Positions 44,969 through 54,088 of a stretch of 64,000 nucleotides of DNA are shown here, piece by piece. The position numbers and the translations under genes are program-made. The notes below the pieces were generated by a model, which was given only the letters and a program-made list of their open reading frames with translations, had not been told where the DNA came from and made no database searches. Within the stretch, counting starts at the first letter, position 1; each line of letters begins with the position of its first letter. Location of the stretch: assembly GCF_002811765.1 (NCBI RefSeq), contig NZ_NPDR01000002.1, positions 434,001-498,000 on the forward strand, written 5' to 3'. Source of the DNA: Leptospira saintgironsiae (GTDB lineage Bacteria > Spirochaetota > Leptospiria > Leptospirales > Leptospiraceae).

Positions 44969-45952
44969 ATGAAATATATTCTAGTTTCTTTAAGTATTCT
45001 ACTTTTCGCGAACCAGATTGCTGCAGATTTTCCTCTGCCTATCCCGGAGCCAGGCGAGAGTGACATTTCCTCCAGAGGAACTTCTCCTGATGAGCCTCTT
45101 CCTCCTATTGATGCTAGTTCTGTAGTAGCGGAACAAAAACCGGAACAAGTTGGATCGGATATAACTCAAGAAAATGTAATCGGGACTACTGGAGAAGAGC
45201 AAAAGATCTCAGAAACAAAACAAACTGTTTCTGAACCTGTAAAAGAGAAAAAAACAAAACTTCCAAATCTTGCGGAAAGAAAAGATAAAAAAGGCGGCAA
45301 GAAGAAGGAAGCGGCTGCGGATCCAAGTAGAGCAGCTTACGAAAGAGGACTTTTACGTCTTAGAAATGGACAAAAAGATGCAGCTAAAGAAGAATTTGGT
45401 AAGGCTGCATCAACGGAAGGAACTGCAAGTTCACAAGCAAAATTAGAATTATCTAAATTAGAAAATGCAAAGGCTCCTGATTCAAATGCGGAAGCTCCGG
45501 CAGCAGAAGATGATTCCAGATGGAAAACTTCTTTGGAAACTGCAAGATCTCTTAGGGCTCAGGGCAAAAATTCGGAAGCAGAGTCCATTCTTCTTAGAAC
45601 TGCAACAGAAGGTGAGGGAGAATATAGATCGAGAGCATTATTACAATTAGGTGATATGCTTTTCCGAATGGGAAGATATTCCGATGCTCGCAGTTATCTT
45701 ATGGATTTTTGGAATCGTTTCGGTAAAACTTTTCCGAACGCAGAAGATACAAGTTCTAGAGAATTCAAAAGACAAAGAGAGGAAAAAGAATTAGGTGCTT
45801 ATTTACTTTTTAAATCCAGCTATAAGGCAGGAGAAGGTGAATGGGCGAAAAGATTCTTGAAAAAATATTTGGATAAGTCTCATTCCGAATCCCAAGGAGT
45901 GTATTCCCCCTTGAGAACGGAAATGGAATCTTTCGCGAAAAGCGATCTTTAA
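44969..45952 (+). CDS. Secreted TPR protein
   Basis: 327 residues with a signal peptide (ILVSLSILLFANQIAA), a low-complexity linker (Pro/Glu/Lys-rich, residues 20-110), then TPR-like helices (YERGLLRLRNGQKDAAKEEFGKAAST; SLRAQGKNSEAESILLRTATEGEG; ALLQLGDMLFRMGRYSDARSYLMDFWNRFG). This resembles YbgF/CpoB and spirochaete flagellar collar TPR proteins. Its ATG lies one base after the previous stop. It is convergent with cheX, overlapping by 4 bases. Periplasmic scaffold role likely; partner unknown. Confidence 0.72.
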   Translation: MKYILVSLSILLFANQIAADFPLPIPEPGESDISSRGTSPDEPLPPIDASSVVAEQKPEQVGSDITQENVIGTTGEEQKISETKQTVSEPVKEKKTKLPNLAERKDKKGGKKKEAAADPSRAAYERGLLRLRNGQKDAAKEEFGKAASTEGTASSQAKLELSKLENAKAPDSNAEAPAAEDDSRWKTSLETARSLRAQGKNSEAESILLRTATEGEGEYRSRALLQLGDMLFRMGRYSDARSYLMDFWNRFGKTFPNAEDTSSREFKRQREEKELGAYLLFKSSYKAGEGEWAKRFLKKYLDKSHSESQGVYSPLRTEMESFAKSDL

Positions 45953-46413
45953 GTTAAGGCTACGTTTACTTCTAATTTTCCGAATTTGGAAAATAGACTG
46001 ATCCCAAGAGCTTGTTTTTTAGGGATCTTGATTGTTTCGTTTTTTGCATCCACGATATTCGGAGCAGTGATCTCTATCGACTGACCTGCAGTTGCGAAAA
46101 TATTCATCGCATTACCTGTGGTCATGTTTGCGATCTCACCTAAGATATCTTTATATTCATTTTTGATATCGTCGTCGCTCATACCAGGCATCAGCTTTTT
46201 GGAAATTTTATAAGCCGCGTCGTAGTTCAAACCGTAGATAACTTCTCCGTTGAACGTTCCCAGGACTCCGATAATAATCGCAAGCTCCAGAGTCGTTTCA
46301 GGAGTGTCTTTGATACCGATCTTTCCACGGATCAGGTCGGTCTGTAATATATCCCGAAAGACAATTGTAGCAGCTTCCAGGAATGGGTTTACTAACTCGG
46401 CGCGGATTTGCAT
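45949..46413 (-). CDS. cheX: CheX-like CheY-P phosphatase
   Basis: Dephosphorylates CheY-P in spirochaete chemotaxis. 154 residues with the CheC/CheX fold and the catalytic E-x-x-N in DILGEIANMTTGNAMN; the second Asn follows. Strands LAIIIGVLGTFNGEVIYGL and SLFSKFGKLEVNVAL fit CheX dimer architecture. GAGGAA precedes the ATG, and the start shares its A with the preceding stop (TAATG), so it is coupled to the PpiD-like gene. That partnership is not the usual chemotaxis operon. Confidence 0.87.
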   Translation of the reverse strand: MQIRAELVNPFLEAATIVFRDILQTDLIRGKIGIKDTPETTLELAIIIGVLGTFNGEVIYGLNYDAAYKISKKLMPGMSDDDIKNEYKDILGEIANMTTGNAMNIFATAGQSIEITAPNIVDAKNETIKIPKKQALGISLFSKFGKLEVNVALT

Positions 46414-47630
46414 TATTCCTCCGAAACGGATCTAACGGATGCTCGTTCGACTTTGATACTTTCCTCTAGGGACTGTGGAATTTCCATAAGTATTGCAGTG
46501 AGTAAGGATCCGTTGTCCCTGGTTCTCAAGAATGACGGATCAGGAGTTCCTAATTTGACTCCTGAGAAAGAAACAATCGCGTATTTTTCTCCTTCTCTAT
46601 ATGGTCCGATATTTTTCTTTTGAGTCAAACCTGGAAGGCTCAAATCTTGTAAGAATTTTTTGTCGGAACTTAAGGAGAATACATCTTTACCAACACTGAT
46701 CTTTTTCAGGTCGGAGAGAGATTTACCTTTAAGGGAAACAGTTTGTCTTCCTAAAAGTGTTGCGATCTTTTGCAAACCGTCCGGCTCGTTTTGAAGAGCG
46801 ACTAGTTTTGCTTTTAAAGACTCTAAAGAGTTTTTACGTGCTTCTAATAAGAACTTACTTCTGAGGACTGTTTTTCTTTCCTCAAACGGTACAGGCTTGC
46901 CGTCTTTACCTTTTAATGTATTTGGATCTAAAGATTCTTTGTCATACAGTTCTTTTAATTGAGCGTCTGTAGGCTCCAGATTTCTTTCGGATGCTTTGAC
47001 TAGGTCTTCTTCCGTATATAAAACCGCATCCAGATCCACTCTTGCTCCAGAAGCTTCAGAGAGTATATTTAGCTCTCCATCCGTGCGTCGGATCTCAGTT
47101 GGTAGGAAGTTTTGGAAAAGAGCCTGGGACACTTTATAATCAATCCTAAAGCGAAGAGGTGCCTGCTGGAGGAACTGACGATAAATTTCTTCCGGTTTTT
47201 TCAGGTCTTCCTCGGAATATCCTGCTCCCTGGAGAGAATTTTTAGAAACTCTTTTAGCTTCTTCCCATAGAGCCTGTCTTTCAGATTCTTCAGTGATTGT
47301 AAAACCTACTGAATTCCCGATTTTGCGGAAGATATATTGGCCTTTTAGAGATTGGAATGCACAGTCCGCCCAAAGAGCCTCGGAACCCTGTCCTTGGTAC
47401 ATCTGGATACAAAATCTTTTAGCTGCGTTGAATGAATCGATTGGGACGCTTTGGTCGTCAATGCTTCCCATGGTGATGCTTGCCTTTCCGGCTAGCATGT
47501 CGATGCCTACTTGTTCCACATCTGGCTTTAAAAGCATGATGATCAGCATCAGGACAAGAATTCCCAAAAAAACTGCTGATCCGACTTTGAATAAAATATC
47601 TTTAACTGAAATTCCGTCTGGATTTGTCAT
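46413..47630 (-). CDS. PpiD/SurA-like membrane-anchored protein without a parvulin domain
   Basis: 405 residues. An N-terminal helix (KVGSAVFLGILVLMLIIMLL) anchors a periplasmic part that starts with an SurA/PpiD-N-like stretch (GSIDDQSVPIDSFNAAKRF) and a long helical chaperone-like region; the C-terminal part (LSDLKKISVGKDVFSLSSDKKF... IGPYREGEKYAIVSFSGVK) resembles the strand order near a parvulin active site but lacks the family motifs. A periplasmic chaperone is plausible. It is followed by cheX with a TAATG junction and is divergent from another membrane protein gene. Confidence 0.62.
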   Translation of the reverse strand: MTNPDGISVKDILFKVGSAVFLGILVLMLIIMLLKPDVEQVGIDMLAGKASITMGSIDDQSVPIDSFNAAKRFCIQMYQGQGSEALWADCAFQSLKGQYIFRKIGNSVGFTITEESERQALWEEAKRVSKNSLQGAGYSEEDLKKPEEIYRQFLQQAPLRFRIDYKVSQALFQNFLPTEIRRTDGELNILSEASGARVDLDAVLYTEEDLVKASERNLEPTDAQLKELYDKESLDPNTLKGKDGKPVPFEERKTVLRSKFLLEARKNSLESLKAKLVALQNEPDGLQKIATLLGRQTVSLKGKSLSDLKKISVGKDVFSLSSDKKFLQDLSLPGLTQKKNIGPYREGEKYAIVSFSGVKLGTPDPSFLRTRDNGSLLTAILMEIPQSLEESIKVERASVRSVSEE

Positions 47631-47734
47631 AAAACTACGTTCACAAGGAAGACTGGCCCGCGCCTGGAATCTGTAAAGGAGAAAAACCGCCCGAAAAATG
47701 CTTCAGAAACGGCGGAATTGGATAGATACATATA

Positions 47735-48451
47735 ATGATGCTCTATATTGCCTTAGCACTCATTTTAGTAGGAATCCTCTGCTTTATTTATGTTTCCTTC
47801 CAGCCAAATTCTAAAAAAGAGTTTAGTGCTGGTTCATTCTCAAAAGGAAATCTTTCGCAAGCAAGAGAGAAAAAAATTTCTCATGATACGTTAGCTTCTC
47901 TGAAAAAACAGGGACGTTCAGAAACTTATTCCCAAATGGATCTGGCATTTGCAGAAGATAGAAAGATCCGTCCTCTTTCCGAAAGACAAAAAATGGAATC
48001 TCAAAGGGCTGAGCCTGAGGTTTCAGAGGAAGAATTCGGAACTGAAATTTGGGATGAAACAAAAAGGGGAGAAATTTTGGAAATGGTAACAGAGCCTGAA
48101 CGAGTCCAACCTAGGATCCCTAAAGAAGAAGAATGGTCTATGGAAGGAGTATTATTCCTAGATCTTTCTGGAAGATTACCTTACGAAGCTCTTCAAGAGA
48201 AGATCCGTCCTGAAACTTTAAAAGGTTTTAGAAGAATGGGGAAAGGAAGTATTAGAGAGATCCCAGGTGGATTTACTTTTCAGGCAAGAAATTCAGAATT
48301 TAGTTATAAACTGAATGAAGTAGAGAAGATCGTTTTTTATGATGAAGGTTTCGCGTTACTTCCTCTAAAAAGAGAATACCCGACCCCGATCTTTTTGACC
48401 AAGGACGGGGAGAAGTTCAAATCTTATCTGGAATATACTGCGAGCGTTTGA
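47735..48451 (+). CDS. Single-pass membrane protein, unknown family
   Basis: 238 residues. One N-terminal helix (MLYIALALILVGILCFIYVSF), a charged linker with Ser/Lys/Glu, and a C-terminal globular half (EGVLFLDLSGRLPYEALQEKIRPETLKGFRRMGKGSIREIPGGFTFQARNSEFSYKLNEVEKIVFYDEGFALLP, in parts) that looks like a small beta-barrel or PH-like fold. No family is recognised. It is divergent from the PpiD-like gene by about 100 bases and convergent with the methyltransferase gene. Topology is probably N-out with the domain in the cytoplasm, or the reverse; this is not decided. Confidence 0.65.
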   Translation: MMLYIALALILVGILCFIYVSFQPNSKKEFSAGSFSKGNLSQAREKKISHDTLASLKKQGRSETYSQMDLAFAEDRKIRPLSERQKMESQRAEPEVSEEEFGTEIWDETKRGEILEMVTEPERVQPRIPKEEEWSMEGVLFLDLSGRLPYEALQEKIRPETLKGFRRMGKGSIREIPGGFTFQARNSEFSYKLNEVEKIVFYDEGFALLPLKREYPTPIFLTKDGEKFKSYLEYTASV

Positions 48452-48472
48452 AGATAAGAAGAAGGCAGGAAA

Positions 48473-49231
48473 TTATCTGCCTTCTACCACTAACCACTTG
48501 GTGGTTTTTACTATTACTCTAACGATTGTATAGAACGCAGCGCCTATGCCAAATGCCCAGATCTGAGGCTCGGTGATTACTGTCCAAGGTTCCATCCAAT
48601 CTCCGAATCCGACCTTAAAACTTGCTGCATAATCAAATACTACGAAGATAACTAAGATCCCGAATAAGCTCGGATATTCTCTTTTAAGAATATTTCTGAA
48701 AGAGAAACTGAGTTTAGGTTTTACATAACCTGAAAATTTAGGAATGAATGCAGGGATTTTGTCTGCCCAATTCAGATAGTCTTGGCCGAATTTATCTCTT
48801 AAGAATTTTTCTTCTGCGAACATTATTCTTTCGTAATAGAATCCGAAAAATAAGGAAAATACTATAAGTAAAGGAACATCTCTGAAATAAAGAACAGGTC
48901 CTAAATACATTAGGAAATTTCCGAGATAAAGAGGATGGCGAACAAGAGAATAAATTCCTTCTTGGTTGACCACATCAGCTACTTGTTCTTTGGTATTTCT
49001 GCCGGAAGTGCGGGCAGGAGCGTAACCGATCACAAAACAACGAACTGCTAAACCGAGTAAGCTAACTGCAAAACAAGCGGCTGCGTAGTATAAGTTGATC
49101 TCGTAAGAATCTTCTAAAAATTCAAATCTGCTTAAGGAGTATAGACAAAGAAGAAGAATAAATCCTGGTATATAAGATCTCCAGCGAAATAGAAAATTCC
49201 CCTGCTGATCCAATTCTTCAATTAATGCCAT
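48473..49231 (-). CDS. ICMT/PEMT-like integral membrane methyltransferase
   Basis: 252 residues with about five helices. The motif GIYSLVRHPLYLGNFLMYLGPVL and the later YYERIMFAEEKFLRDKFGQDYLNW are those of isoprenylcysteine carboxyl methyltransferase-like enzymes, which methylate lipids or small molecules with SAM at the membrane. Substrate unknown. The C-terminal part contains extra helices. It lies 80 bases downstream of the Gld-like transporter operon on the same strand, possibly a separate unit. Confidence 0.8.
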   Translation of the reverse strand: MALIEELDQQGNFLFRWRSYIPGFILLLCLYSLSRFEFLEDSYEINLYYAAACFAVSLLGLAVRCFVIGYAPARTSGRNTKEQVADVVNQEGIYSLVRHPLYLGNFLMYLGPVLYFRDVPLLIVFSLFFGFYYERIMFAEEKFLRDKFGQDYLNWADKIPAFIPKFSGYVKPKLSFSFRNILKREYPSLFGILVIFVVFDYAASFKVGFGDWMEPWTVITEPQIWAFGIGAAFYTIVRVIVKTTKWLVVEGR

Positions 49232-49311
49232 ACGAATTCCTTATAGGTTATAGTATTTAAGGAAGGAAACTTTTATCCCCCCGGAGTGTCAACCATTGAT
49301 TCTTAAGCTGT

Positions 49312-50316
49312 TTAAGGAGAAAGGAACCTAGTAGAAAAGTCTGCAAGATCCTTTTGTAGGATCCTTTCCAGATTCCAGGGATCCAGGACCAATCTGTAAC
49401 TTAAGCCCTCTCTCTGGAAAACATAACTTCCTAACTTGGTCATTCCAATGGGAGAAACTAAATAACGATCCGTACTCGTAATGATCTCTATTTTAAAATT
49501 TCTATCTTTGGGAACTGGAGTAAGTTCTTCCGACTTCTCTAAAAGAACTTCGTCTGCACTAAGTTTTTTAATTTCTTCCAAATAATTTTCCACTTCTTCA
49601 CTATAGGCGACAATCTGTCCGCCTGAAGTTTCTAAGATCCAATTCTCTCCTTGTTTACTTAAACTAAAATTTATGGAGGAAAATCCTGAGATCTTGATCT
49701 CTGAAACTATTTCTCTCTTAGGGAAGGGAGGAACTAAGGATCTACTTAGGAAAAAGTCGAGTTTTCCTCCTCCTGTAACTGATTTTAGATTTTCTTTAAC
49801 TAACCAGATTTGGTTTTTATCGTCCAGTATATAAGTCCCGGAACCTTTTCTGACCGGTGCTCCTATTAGAATTTTTCCTAGAGAATTTCCAGAAACATCT
49901 TTTAATTCTATAACTGGTTCATCTCCACCTAATCCGAATTCTTCCTTAGAAACTGAATTGGATTCTGAGAGTAGAGTGAATTTGCGTAGATCTAAACATG
50001 TTTGGATCAATTCTTCAATTCTTGCGGAATCTCCTGGAAGGACTAGCTCAGAAGGTAACTGGACTGTCCATCCGTCCAAGTTTCTGTTTAGGATACTTTC
50101 CTGTCCTTTGCGTCCGCTGGTAATTGTTTGGATTTCTTCCGATTTGATTTTGTAAAATGGATCCGAGTTTTGGTAAGTCTTTTTGAACCAGTCCCAAGGA
50201 TCTTTTGCGACCAAAAGTAGAATGGCTAAAAGTATATTTCCAAAAAATAAAAATCCTTGCGGATATTCTTTGTAATAGATACGGAGAAGGCGGAAATATT
50301 TAGAAAGATCAATCAT
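49312..50316 (-). CDS. DUF4340-type protein of a Gld-like ABC transporter
   Basis: 334 residues. One N-terminal helix (GFLFFGNILLAILLLVA) followed by an extracytoplasmic domain with the repeated beta pattern of DUF4340 (LNRNLDGWTVQLPSELVLPGDSARIEELIQTCLDLRKFTLLSE; ELKDVSGNSLGKILIGAPVRKGSGTYILDDKNQIWLV, in parts). Proteins of this type stand next to GldG-like genes in many bacteria. It overlaps the GldG-like gene by 4 bases and is the last gene of the four-gene operon. Role in the complex is inferred. Confidence 0.8.
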   Translation of the reverse strand: MIDLSKYFRLLRIYYKEYPQGFLFFGNILLAILLLVAKDPWDWFKKTYQNSDPFYKIKSEEIQTITSGRKGQESILNRNLDGWTVQLPSELVLPGDSARIEELIQTCLDLRKFTLLSESNSVSKEEFGLGGDEPVIELKDVSGNSLGKILIGAPVRKGSGTYILDDKNQIWLVKENLKSVTGGGKLDFFLSRSLVPPFPKREIVSEIKISGFSSINFSLSKQGENWILETSGGQIVAYSEEVENYLEEIKKLSADEVLLEKSEELTPVPKDRNFKIEIITSTDRYLVSPIGMTKLGSYVFQREGLSYRLVLDPWNLERILQKDLADFSTRFLSP

Positions 50317-51980
50317 CCGTTCCTTCTTTTTAATCTGCGGAAAGCATACAGAGCTAATAATCCAGGAACCAAAAACAAATGAAATAAACTGATAGCAGTT
50401 TCTAAGAAGAACGGCAAGGGTTTTAGTTTTAGAACTGCTGATTGTTTGGATCGAACTTCTAAAAGATCTGTTTCCCCTTTCAGTATATCGATTGCATTTA
50501 ATAAAAATGGAATATTCGAGTTTTTTAGAATTTCTGAAAATTCTGGGAATGCTAAAAGATCAGAAACTAAATATGGAGAACCAAATACTAAAATTCGTCC
50601 TGTTTTTGTAGATTTATTTGCAGAAGTTGCGGAAGATTGATGACTTTGCTTGGAATCGGAGAAATAAGAAGTAAATTTACCTTCTGCATAAACTCCTAAA
50701 AGAAAAGGTCCACCATTTGCTTGGATGGGAGTAGAAAGAATTTGTTTTTCTCCCAAAGAGATCGGTTCTGTTCTGGACTCAGCATCTGTTCCGCTTTTTG
50801 CTAATATAGTATATTGTACATCTTTTTGTTTCTCAGGAAGAATATTTAAACTTGAGGACCAAGGAATGAGAAGACTTTCTTGGTTTTTAGTAAATGCGCT
50901 ATTAGGATCCAAACTTTTCGATTTTTGATCCGGAACAATCCAAGGTGGATAAGGATATTTTCCTAAAACTCCAGGTTCTATTTCAATCACAGAGCCCATT
51001 GGCAAAGAATGATCCGGCTCTAAAACGATATCGTAGTTAATTCGAATTCCATAATGTTCTAAAAAACGAACCATTTCTTCCGAGTCTGGATTTTTCTGGG
51101 CGAGTCCTGCTCCTAAATCTCCTGAAAGAAGACCGAAACTTCCTCTTTCAGAGTTTGTTTTGAACTCCATTGTTTTGGATAGAAGGATAAAACTTCCTCC
51201 TTCTAGAATGAATTTATCTAATTTATGTTCTGTATTTTTAGAAAGAGTTCCGCCTCCAATCCAAAGTAATACTTCAGTTTCAGGCGGAAGATCTTCTGTT
51301 TCCAGATCCAATTCGAGGATCGGACCATATTCTCCTCGAAGAACTCTTCTCGCGAAAATTTCTATCCTATCTTTTGGAGACCCTTGTTCTTGGAAGGATA
51401 TATTGCCTGGAGATTTTAAAAGAACAATACCTGAATCCTTGTCCTGTCTCTGCATCTTTCGAATCGAATTTAAGATCTGGTATTCCAAATCTTCTGTAAA
51501 AAATGCAAAAGATAAAACTTCTGTTTTGTGACCCAATGTTAGGACGATTCCCATAAACGCTTGTTTAACGGATGCAGAATCTCTGGAAGTTTGCTGTAAG
51601 ATCTGAGGTTCTAATCCGACTTCCATCGCTTTTCTGGCATCTTCTTCCGAAGCAGAAGGATCATAAAATCTCAAAGAAACATTTTCCTTTCCGATCTTAG
51701 AGATCTCTTTTAAGAGTTCTTTGCTAAGTTCTGCTCTTGCTTTATATTCTCCTGGGATCTCTGAAGAATAAAATGCATCTATATAAAGTGGATCATCTAA
51801 TTCTTTTAATACTTTTACGGTGCTCGTGGTGATCTGGAATCTTCCTGATCTAGAAAGATCGGCTTTGCAAGGAATTGAGGAGAAGATCCCATTCAGCAGA
51901 ACAAATAACAATATTCCGTTCGCGAATCCAAACCAAGGAGATTTAGAAATTTCTAAAAGCGGATGAAATAACTCTCTCAT
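50313..51980 (-). CDS. GldG-like ABC transporter auxiliary component
   Basis: 555 residues with one helix near each end (FGFANGILLFVLLNGIF; LETAISLFHLFLVPGLLALYAF). The middle is an ABC_transp_aux/GldG domain: SGRFQITTSTVKVLKELDDPLYIDAFYSSEIPGEYK, YDPSASEEDARKAMEVGLEPQ, VLLWIGGGTLSKNTEHKLDKFILEGGSFIL (in parts). GldG forms an ABC complex with GldA and GldF; despite its name it occurs in non-gliding bacteria. It overlaps both neighbours by 4 bases, so the four genes are tightly coupled. Confidence 0.87.
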   Translation of the reverse strand: MRELFHPLLEISKSPWFGFANGILLFVLLNGIFSSIPCKADLSRSGRFQITTSTVKVLKELDDPLYIDAFYSSEIPGEYKARAELSKELLKEISKIGKENVSLRFYDPSASEEDARKAMEVGLEPQILQQTSRDSASVKQAFMGIVLTLGHKTEVLSFAFFTEDLEYQILNSIRKMQRQDKDSGIVLLKSPGNISFQEQGSPKDRIEIFARRVLRGEYGPILELDLETEDLPPETEVLLWIGGGTLSKNTEHKLDKFILEGGSFILLSKTMEFKTNSERGSFGLLSGDLGAGLAQKNPDSEEMVRFLEHYGIRINYDIVLEPDHSLPMGSVIEIEPGVLGKYPYPPWIVPDQKSKSLDPNSAFTKNQESLLIPWSSSLNILPEKQKDVQYTILAKSGTDAESRTEPISLGEKQILSTPIQANGGPFLLGVYAEGKFTSYFSDSKQSHQSSATSANKSTKTGRILVFGSPYLVSDLLAFPEFSEILKNSNIPFLLNAIDILKGETDLLEVRSKQSAVLKLKPLPFFLETAISLFHLFLVPGLLALYAFRRLKRRNG

Positions 51981-52723
51981 GGATAATTTCTCCTAAGAAA
52001 GAAAACGTTCCCCGCAAGATTTATAGCGATAAAACTAAAAAAGTAAAGTGTATCTGAAAGATCTAATATTCCTAAACGAAATGATTCAAAATGAGAAGAT
52101 AGAGCGAATAAATATGCGAATGCGGAAGGTCCGCCTCCGAAAAATTTCAGAACCGGTTGAGTCCCTAATAAAAAGAAGAAAAGGCAAACAAGAACTGTTA
52201 GAATATAAGAACTGATTTGGTCTCTTCCAAAGGAAGAAAGAAAGATCCCGATGCTGATATAAGCTCCACCGAGTAAGAGACAACCTAGGTATCCTGCAAA
52301 TACGATCCCTAAATCCAAATCACCAAAAGCCCAGATAAAAAATGGGATAGAAGCGCTTAAACAAACAGTGAATCCTAAAAATGCCCAAGCAGCTAAAAAT
52401 TTTGCACAGGCGATTTCCCATTTGGAAATTGGCAAAGTGAATAAGATCTCTAAACTTCCCGACCTTTTCTCTTCTGACCAGAGCCTCATTGTGATCGCTG
52501 GAACAAATACAACGAATAGAAGGGGAGTCCAAACGAAGTATTCTTCCATACCTGCAACTTTTCTGTCCCAGAAAGAACCTTGTCCTAGACCATAAAAAAA
52601 TAAAAAGGAAGATAAGAATAAATAAAGGATAGAGAAAACATATCCAATTGGCGTATTAAAATAACTAGCCCATTCTTTTTTAAAAACAGCGATAAGCCCA
52701 GGAGATAAAGAGAGAAGTTTCAT
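51977..52723 (-). CDS. GldF-like ABC-2 permease
   Basis: 248 residues with six predicted helices. Typical ABC-2 permease features: an N-terminal amphipathic helix (GLIAVFKKEWASYFNTPIGYVFSILYL), FVPAITMRLWSEEKRSGSLEILFTLPISKWEIACAKFLAAW, and AYISIGIFLSSFGRDQISSYILTVLVC. This LWSEEKRSGSxExLxTLPxS segment is shared with GldF and NosY. Substrate unknown. It sits 3 bases after the ATPase gene and overlaps the GldG-like gene. Confidence 0.9.
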   Translation of the reverse strand: MKLLSLSPGLIAVFKKEWASYFNTPIGYVFSILYLFLSSFLFFYGLGQGSFWDRKVAGMEEYFVWTPLLFVVFVPAITMRLWSEEKRSGSLEILFTLPISKWEIACAKFLAAWAFLGFTVCLSASIPFFIWAFGDLDLGIVFAGYLGCLLLGGAYISIGIFLSSFGRDQISSYILTVLVCLFFFLLGTQPVLKFFGGGPSAFAYLFALSSHFESFRLGILDLSDTLYFFSFIAINLAGNVFFLRRNYP

Positions 52724-52726
52724 GTC

Positions 52727-53638
52727 TTAACCGGAAACCAGGTCCTGAAAGACTGATTCTAAAGACTTTTGGGAAATCTTATATTCTAAAATTGGAAAGG
52801 ATTCTTTCCGGATGATCTCGAAAATTTCCTCAGGTTTAAGAGAAGAGGATTCTAATCTAAATTTTGTATATTCTCTTTCTTTTTCCGCAGATAGGATCTG
52901 CACATTCTTACCTTCTAAACTTTTTTCCAAGGTCTCTTTATCTATTTTGGCTATTAGAAAAACTGAATCAGATCTTTTAAATTCTGAAACGGGAAGATCT
53001 GCAACTAGGTTTCCTTTATGTAAAACTAAGGCATGGTCACAGGTTTCTTCTACTTCTGATAGGATATGAGTGGACAATAATATTATTTTATCTTTTCCTA
53101 AATTTCGAAGTACATCTCTAAAATGAGAAATTTGGATAGGATCTAATCCTGAACTAGGCTCATCTAAAACGATCCAATCAGGATCATGGAGTAATGCTCC
53201 TGCCAACGCCAATCTTTGTCTTGTACCTTTGGACAAAATCCCTGCCAAAGAAAAAGTTTGAGATCTTAGATCACAAATTTCTAATACTTCTTTTTTTCTT
53301 TTTTTAAAGAAAGAAGTCTCCATTCCTCTCGCATTTCCTATAAAATCCAAATATTCCCCGACAGTCATATCTGGATAAATTGAGGAAGATTCTGGAAGAT
53401 AACCTAGTCTTTGTTTTATAGTTTGTGGATCTTTTTCCAAAGAGATTCCGTCGAGTGATACGGAACCTTTATCCGGTTGTACGAAACCTGTAAGAATTCT
53501 GAGTGCAGTAGTTTTACCGGCACCGTTTGGTCCAAGTAAACCTGTGATCCTATTTTTTGGAATGGTAAAATTTAGATTAGAAATTGCGATCTTCCCGAAA
53601 TAGGATTTAGAAAGATCGGATACCTGGAGAGAGGCCAC
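52727..53638 (-). CDS. GldA-like ABC transporter ATP-binding protein
   Basis: 303 residues. Walker A GPNGAGKTT, Q-loop GYLPESSSIYPDMTVGEYL, signature ILSKGTRQRLALAGALLHDP (the S-K-G-T variant common in the GldA branch), Walker B DWIVLDEPSSGLDP, and the H-loop STHILSEVEETCDH. All are intact. The C-terminal 80 residues are the usual GldA/CcmA-type extension. The gene starts with GTG 53638 and is the first of four overlapping genes. A promoter must lie in the 50-base gap after the STAS gene, or the operon extends to it. Confidence 0.92.
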   Translation of the reverse strand: MASLQVSDLSKSYFGKIAISNLNFTIPKNRITGLLGPNGAGKTTALRILTGFVQPDKGSVSLDGISLEKDPQTIKQRLGYLPESSSIYPDMTVGEYLDFIGNARGMETSFFKKRKKEVLEICDLRSQTFSLAGILSKGTRQRLALAGALLHDPDWIVLDEPSSGLDPIQISHFRDVLRNLGKDKIILLSTHILSEVEETCDHALVLHKGNLVADLPVSEFKRSDSVFLIAKIDKETLEKSLEGKNVQILSAEKEREYTKFRLESSSLKPEEIFEIIRKESFPILEYKISQKSLESVFQDLVSG

Positions 53639-53689
53639 GAAAGTTATTCTTTCGAGGCTTAGGGTCTATGCAACTTCTTTTCCCGAGAG

Positions 53690-53992
53690 TTACGCTTTGA
53701 TGCGAAGCATTGTATCCACTTTGAACTTACGGAGCACATCCATTAGAGTAGGTTGAAGATTCACCACCTCTAATTTCACTCCGAAATGATCCAAAAGGTT
53801 TCTAAGAGTGAGTAGTTTTGCAACACCGCTAGAAGTGATTTTTTTGGTTGGGGTCATATCCAAGGTTAAGTTTTGGATATGTGCCCTGGATGCCTGTTCC
53901 GAAATCTCATCAAATACCTTTTCATATCCATCCAGGAGTTGATTTTCGAAGCGAACGATTCCGTGTTTATTTTGTATCGTTAATTTGGCCAT
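53690..53992 (-). CDS. STAS-domain anti-sigma-factor antagonist-like protein
   Basis: 100 residues, a single STAS domain: LTIQNKHGIVRFENQLLDGY, NLTLDMTPTKKITSSGVAKLLTLRNLLDHFG, LEVVNLQPTLMDVLRKFKVDTMLRI. The Ser in TSSGV is at the position phosphorylated in RsbV/SpoIIAA. It would act in a partner-switching pathway with a GHKL kinase; one such kinase gene is at 41.6 kb. It lies 51 bases upstream of the GldA-like gene on the same strand, so it may be co-transcribed with it. Confidence 0.88.
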   Translation of the reverse strand: MAKLTIQNKHGIVRFENQLLDGYEKVFDEISEQASRAHIQNLTLDMTPTKKITSSGVAKLLTLRNLLDHFGVKLEVVNLQPTLMDVLRKFKVDTMLRIKA

Positions 53993-54088
53993 GGCACCCT
54001 TTGTTTAATAGGATAGACTCCTAAAACTAGAGCATCCCAACAATAAAATAGGGTAGGAACCTCCAGTCCTATTATCCAAACAAACGGC

